A stretch of DNA of 6,504 nt from Oscillospiraceae bacterium (GTDB lineage: Bacteria; Bacillota; Clostridia; Oscillospirales; Oscillospiraceae), in contig JAISFB010000158.1 of the NCBI GenBank assembly GCA_031263805.1, positions 1 to 6,504 on the forward strand, in the 5' to 3' direction. This document shows, one piece after another, positions 5,729 through 6,504 of the stretch. The position numbers and the translations under genes are program-made. A model generated the notes under the pieces. The model saw only the letters and a program-made list of their open reading frames with translations. It was not told where the DNA came from and searched no databases. Each line of letters starts with the position of its first letter. Position 1 is the first letter of the stretch.

Positions 5729-6502
5729 ATGAACATTTACCTTGCGGAGAATATCCGCCGTCTGCGGGTCGCAAAGAGCCTGACGCAGGAGCGCCTCGCG
5801 GATTTCCTCGGCGTTTCGGCAAAGGCCGTGTCGAAATGGGAGTGCGGAGACAGCTTGCCGGACATAGCGCTGCTGCCGCCGCTCGCGAATTTTTTTGAGA
5901 TCACGATCGACGAGCTCATGGGAAACGATATGCTCCGCAGCGACGAGCGTATCGAGGCGCTTATCGCGGAGTACGACGAGCTTGACGTCTCGGGACAAGA
6001 CCGTCAAAAAACCGAGCTCGCCAAAACGGCATACGCCGAATTCCCGAACGACTGGCGCGTGATACATATGCGCCTGCGCTCGCTGTACTGCGGATATATA
6101 GAAGAAGACAAGCCGCTGTTGCGCCGTTTCGCGAATCTGATACTCGAAAAATGTCCGCACGAGCCGTTCCGCTATTCGGCGATCAACGCGCTGCTGTTCG
6201 TCTCGGACGATGAGACCGAAGCCGAAAAGTGGCTCGCCCTGCTGCCTGATGACGTTAACTTCAACCGTTTGACCGCCAGAGCACAGTATATATGGCGCAG
6301 CGGCGATCTGCCGCTCTTTATCGCCGCGACGCGCGAGTCCGCCGCCGACCACTGCCGCAGCTTCATATGCGAAACCGCAACGTGGCTGACCTATACGAGC
6401 ACACCCGAGCTGCCTGACGAGCTGCATATAAGCGACGCGGAACGCGAGCGGTGGAACGGCGTACTAAATGAGCTCCACTTGCTTATGTCCGACGGCGCGT
6501 GA
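5729..6502 (+). CDS. XRE-family helix-turn-helix transcriptional regulator with a helical C-terminal domain
   Basis: The protein has 257 residues. Residues 5-63 form a typical HTH_3/XRE DNA-binding domain: AENIRRLRVAKSLTQERLADFLG, recognition segment SAKAVSKWECG (30-40), then LPDIALLPPLANFFEITIDELMG. Residues 70-257 look helical and somewhat TPR-like (for example AYAEFPNDWRVIHMRLRSLY), with several cysteines and aromatic residues. No membrane segment or enzyme motif is seen. This architecture is common in Clostridia, and the C-terminal part probably mediates dimerisation or signal sensing. The target and signal are unknown. The gene is divergent from hrcA, with 319 bases between start codons and its own probable promoter. 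No partner gene follows before the window ends, so it may be autonomous or lead a gene set further right. Confidence 0.9.
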   Translation: MNIYLAENIRRLRVAKSLTQERLADFLGVSAKAVSKWECGDSLPDIALLPPLANFFEITIDELMGNDMLRSDERIEALIAEYDELDVSGQDRQKTELAKTAYAEFPNDWRVIHMRLRSLYCGYIEEDKPLLRRFANLILEKCPHEPFRYSAINALLFVSDDETEAEKWLALLPDDVNFNRLTARAQYIWRSGDLPLFIAATRESAADHCRSFICETATWLTYTSTPELPDELHISDAERERWNGVLNELHLLMSDGA

Positions 6503-6504
6503 TT

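Noticed and set aside
5597..6427. Open frame of 276 codons on the minus strand across the XRE gene
   Set aside because: It mirrors the well-supported XRE gene, which has a perfect ribosome binding site and a clear HTH domain. The antisense product resembles no family that I know.

Overview
The window carries a chromosomal heat-shock operon of a GC-rich member of the Firmicutes, most likely a clostridial gut-type bacterium. Four things point there. The gene order is hrcA-grpE-dnaK-dnaJ. A perfect CIRCE operator sits on a sigma-A type promoter. DnaK is 610 residues and lacks the extra segment that proteobacterial DnaK carries in its ATPase domain. Ribosome binding sites are of the AGGAGG type. 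The exact taxon cannot be fixed from this sequence alone. No phage, transposon, CRISPR array, tRNA or rRNA gene is visible.

Layout. From 1 to 710 (+) is the 3' part of a left-handed beta-helix protein related to the acetyltransferase half of GlmU; its frame is open to the left edge. It converges on dnaJ, with 73 bases between the two stop codons. From 784 to about 5409 (-) the operon runs right to left as hrcA, grpE, dnaK, dnaJ, with gaps of 37, 35 and 6 bases. Upstream of hrcA are its ribosome binding site (5418-5423), CIRCE (5442-5468) and the promoter (5473-5501). Positions 5502-5728 are non-coding, with several small dyads and a probable promoter for the divergent gene. From 5729 to 6502 (+) is a complete XRE-family regulator of 257 residues.

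How the genes work together. DnaK, DnaJ and GrpE form the Hsp70 folding cycle: DnaJ delivers substrate and stimulates ATP hydrolysis, and GrpE exchanges the nucleotide. HrcA represses its own operon at CIRCE. In the known Gram-positive circuit HrcA needs GroEL to stay active, so misfolded protein relieves repression. The flanking genes have no evident link to this circuit.

Most of the window is ordinary and well understood. I did not find a clearly new system. The observations most worth checking are: loss of two catalytic residues in the GlmU-like protein; two separate 13-base tandem duplications, each lying over the stop codon of an operon gene (dnaJ and hrcA) and each neutral for the protein; and a dyad that straddles the predicted promoter of the XRE gene.
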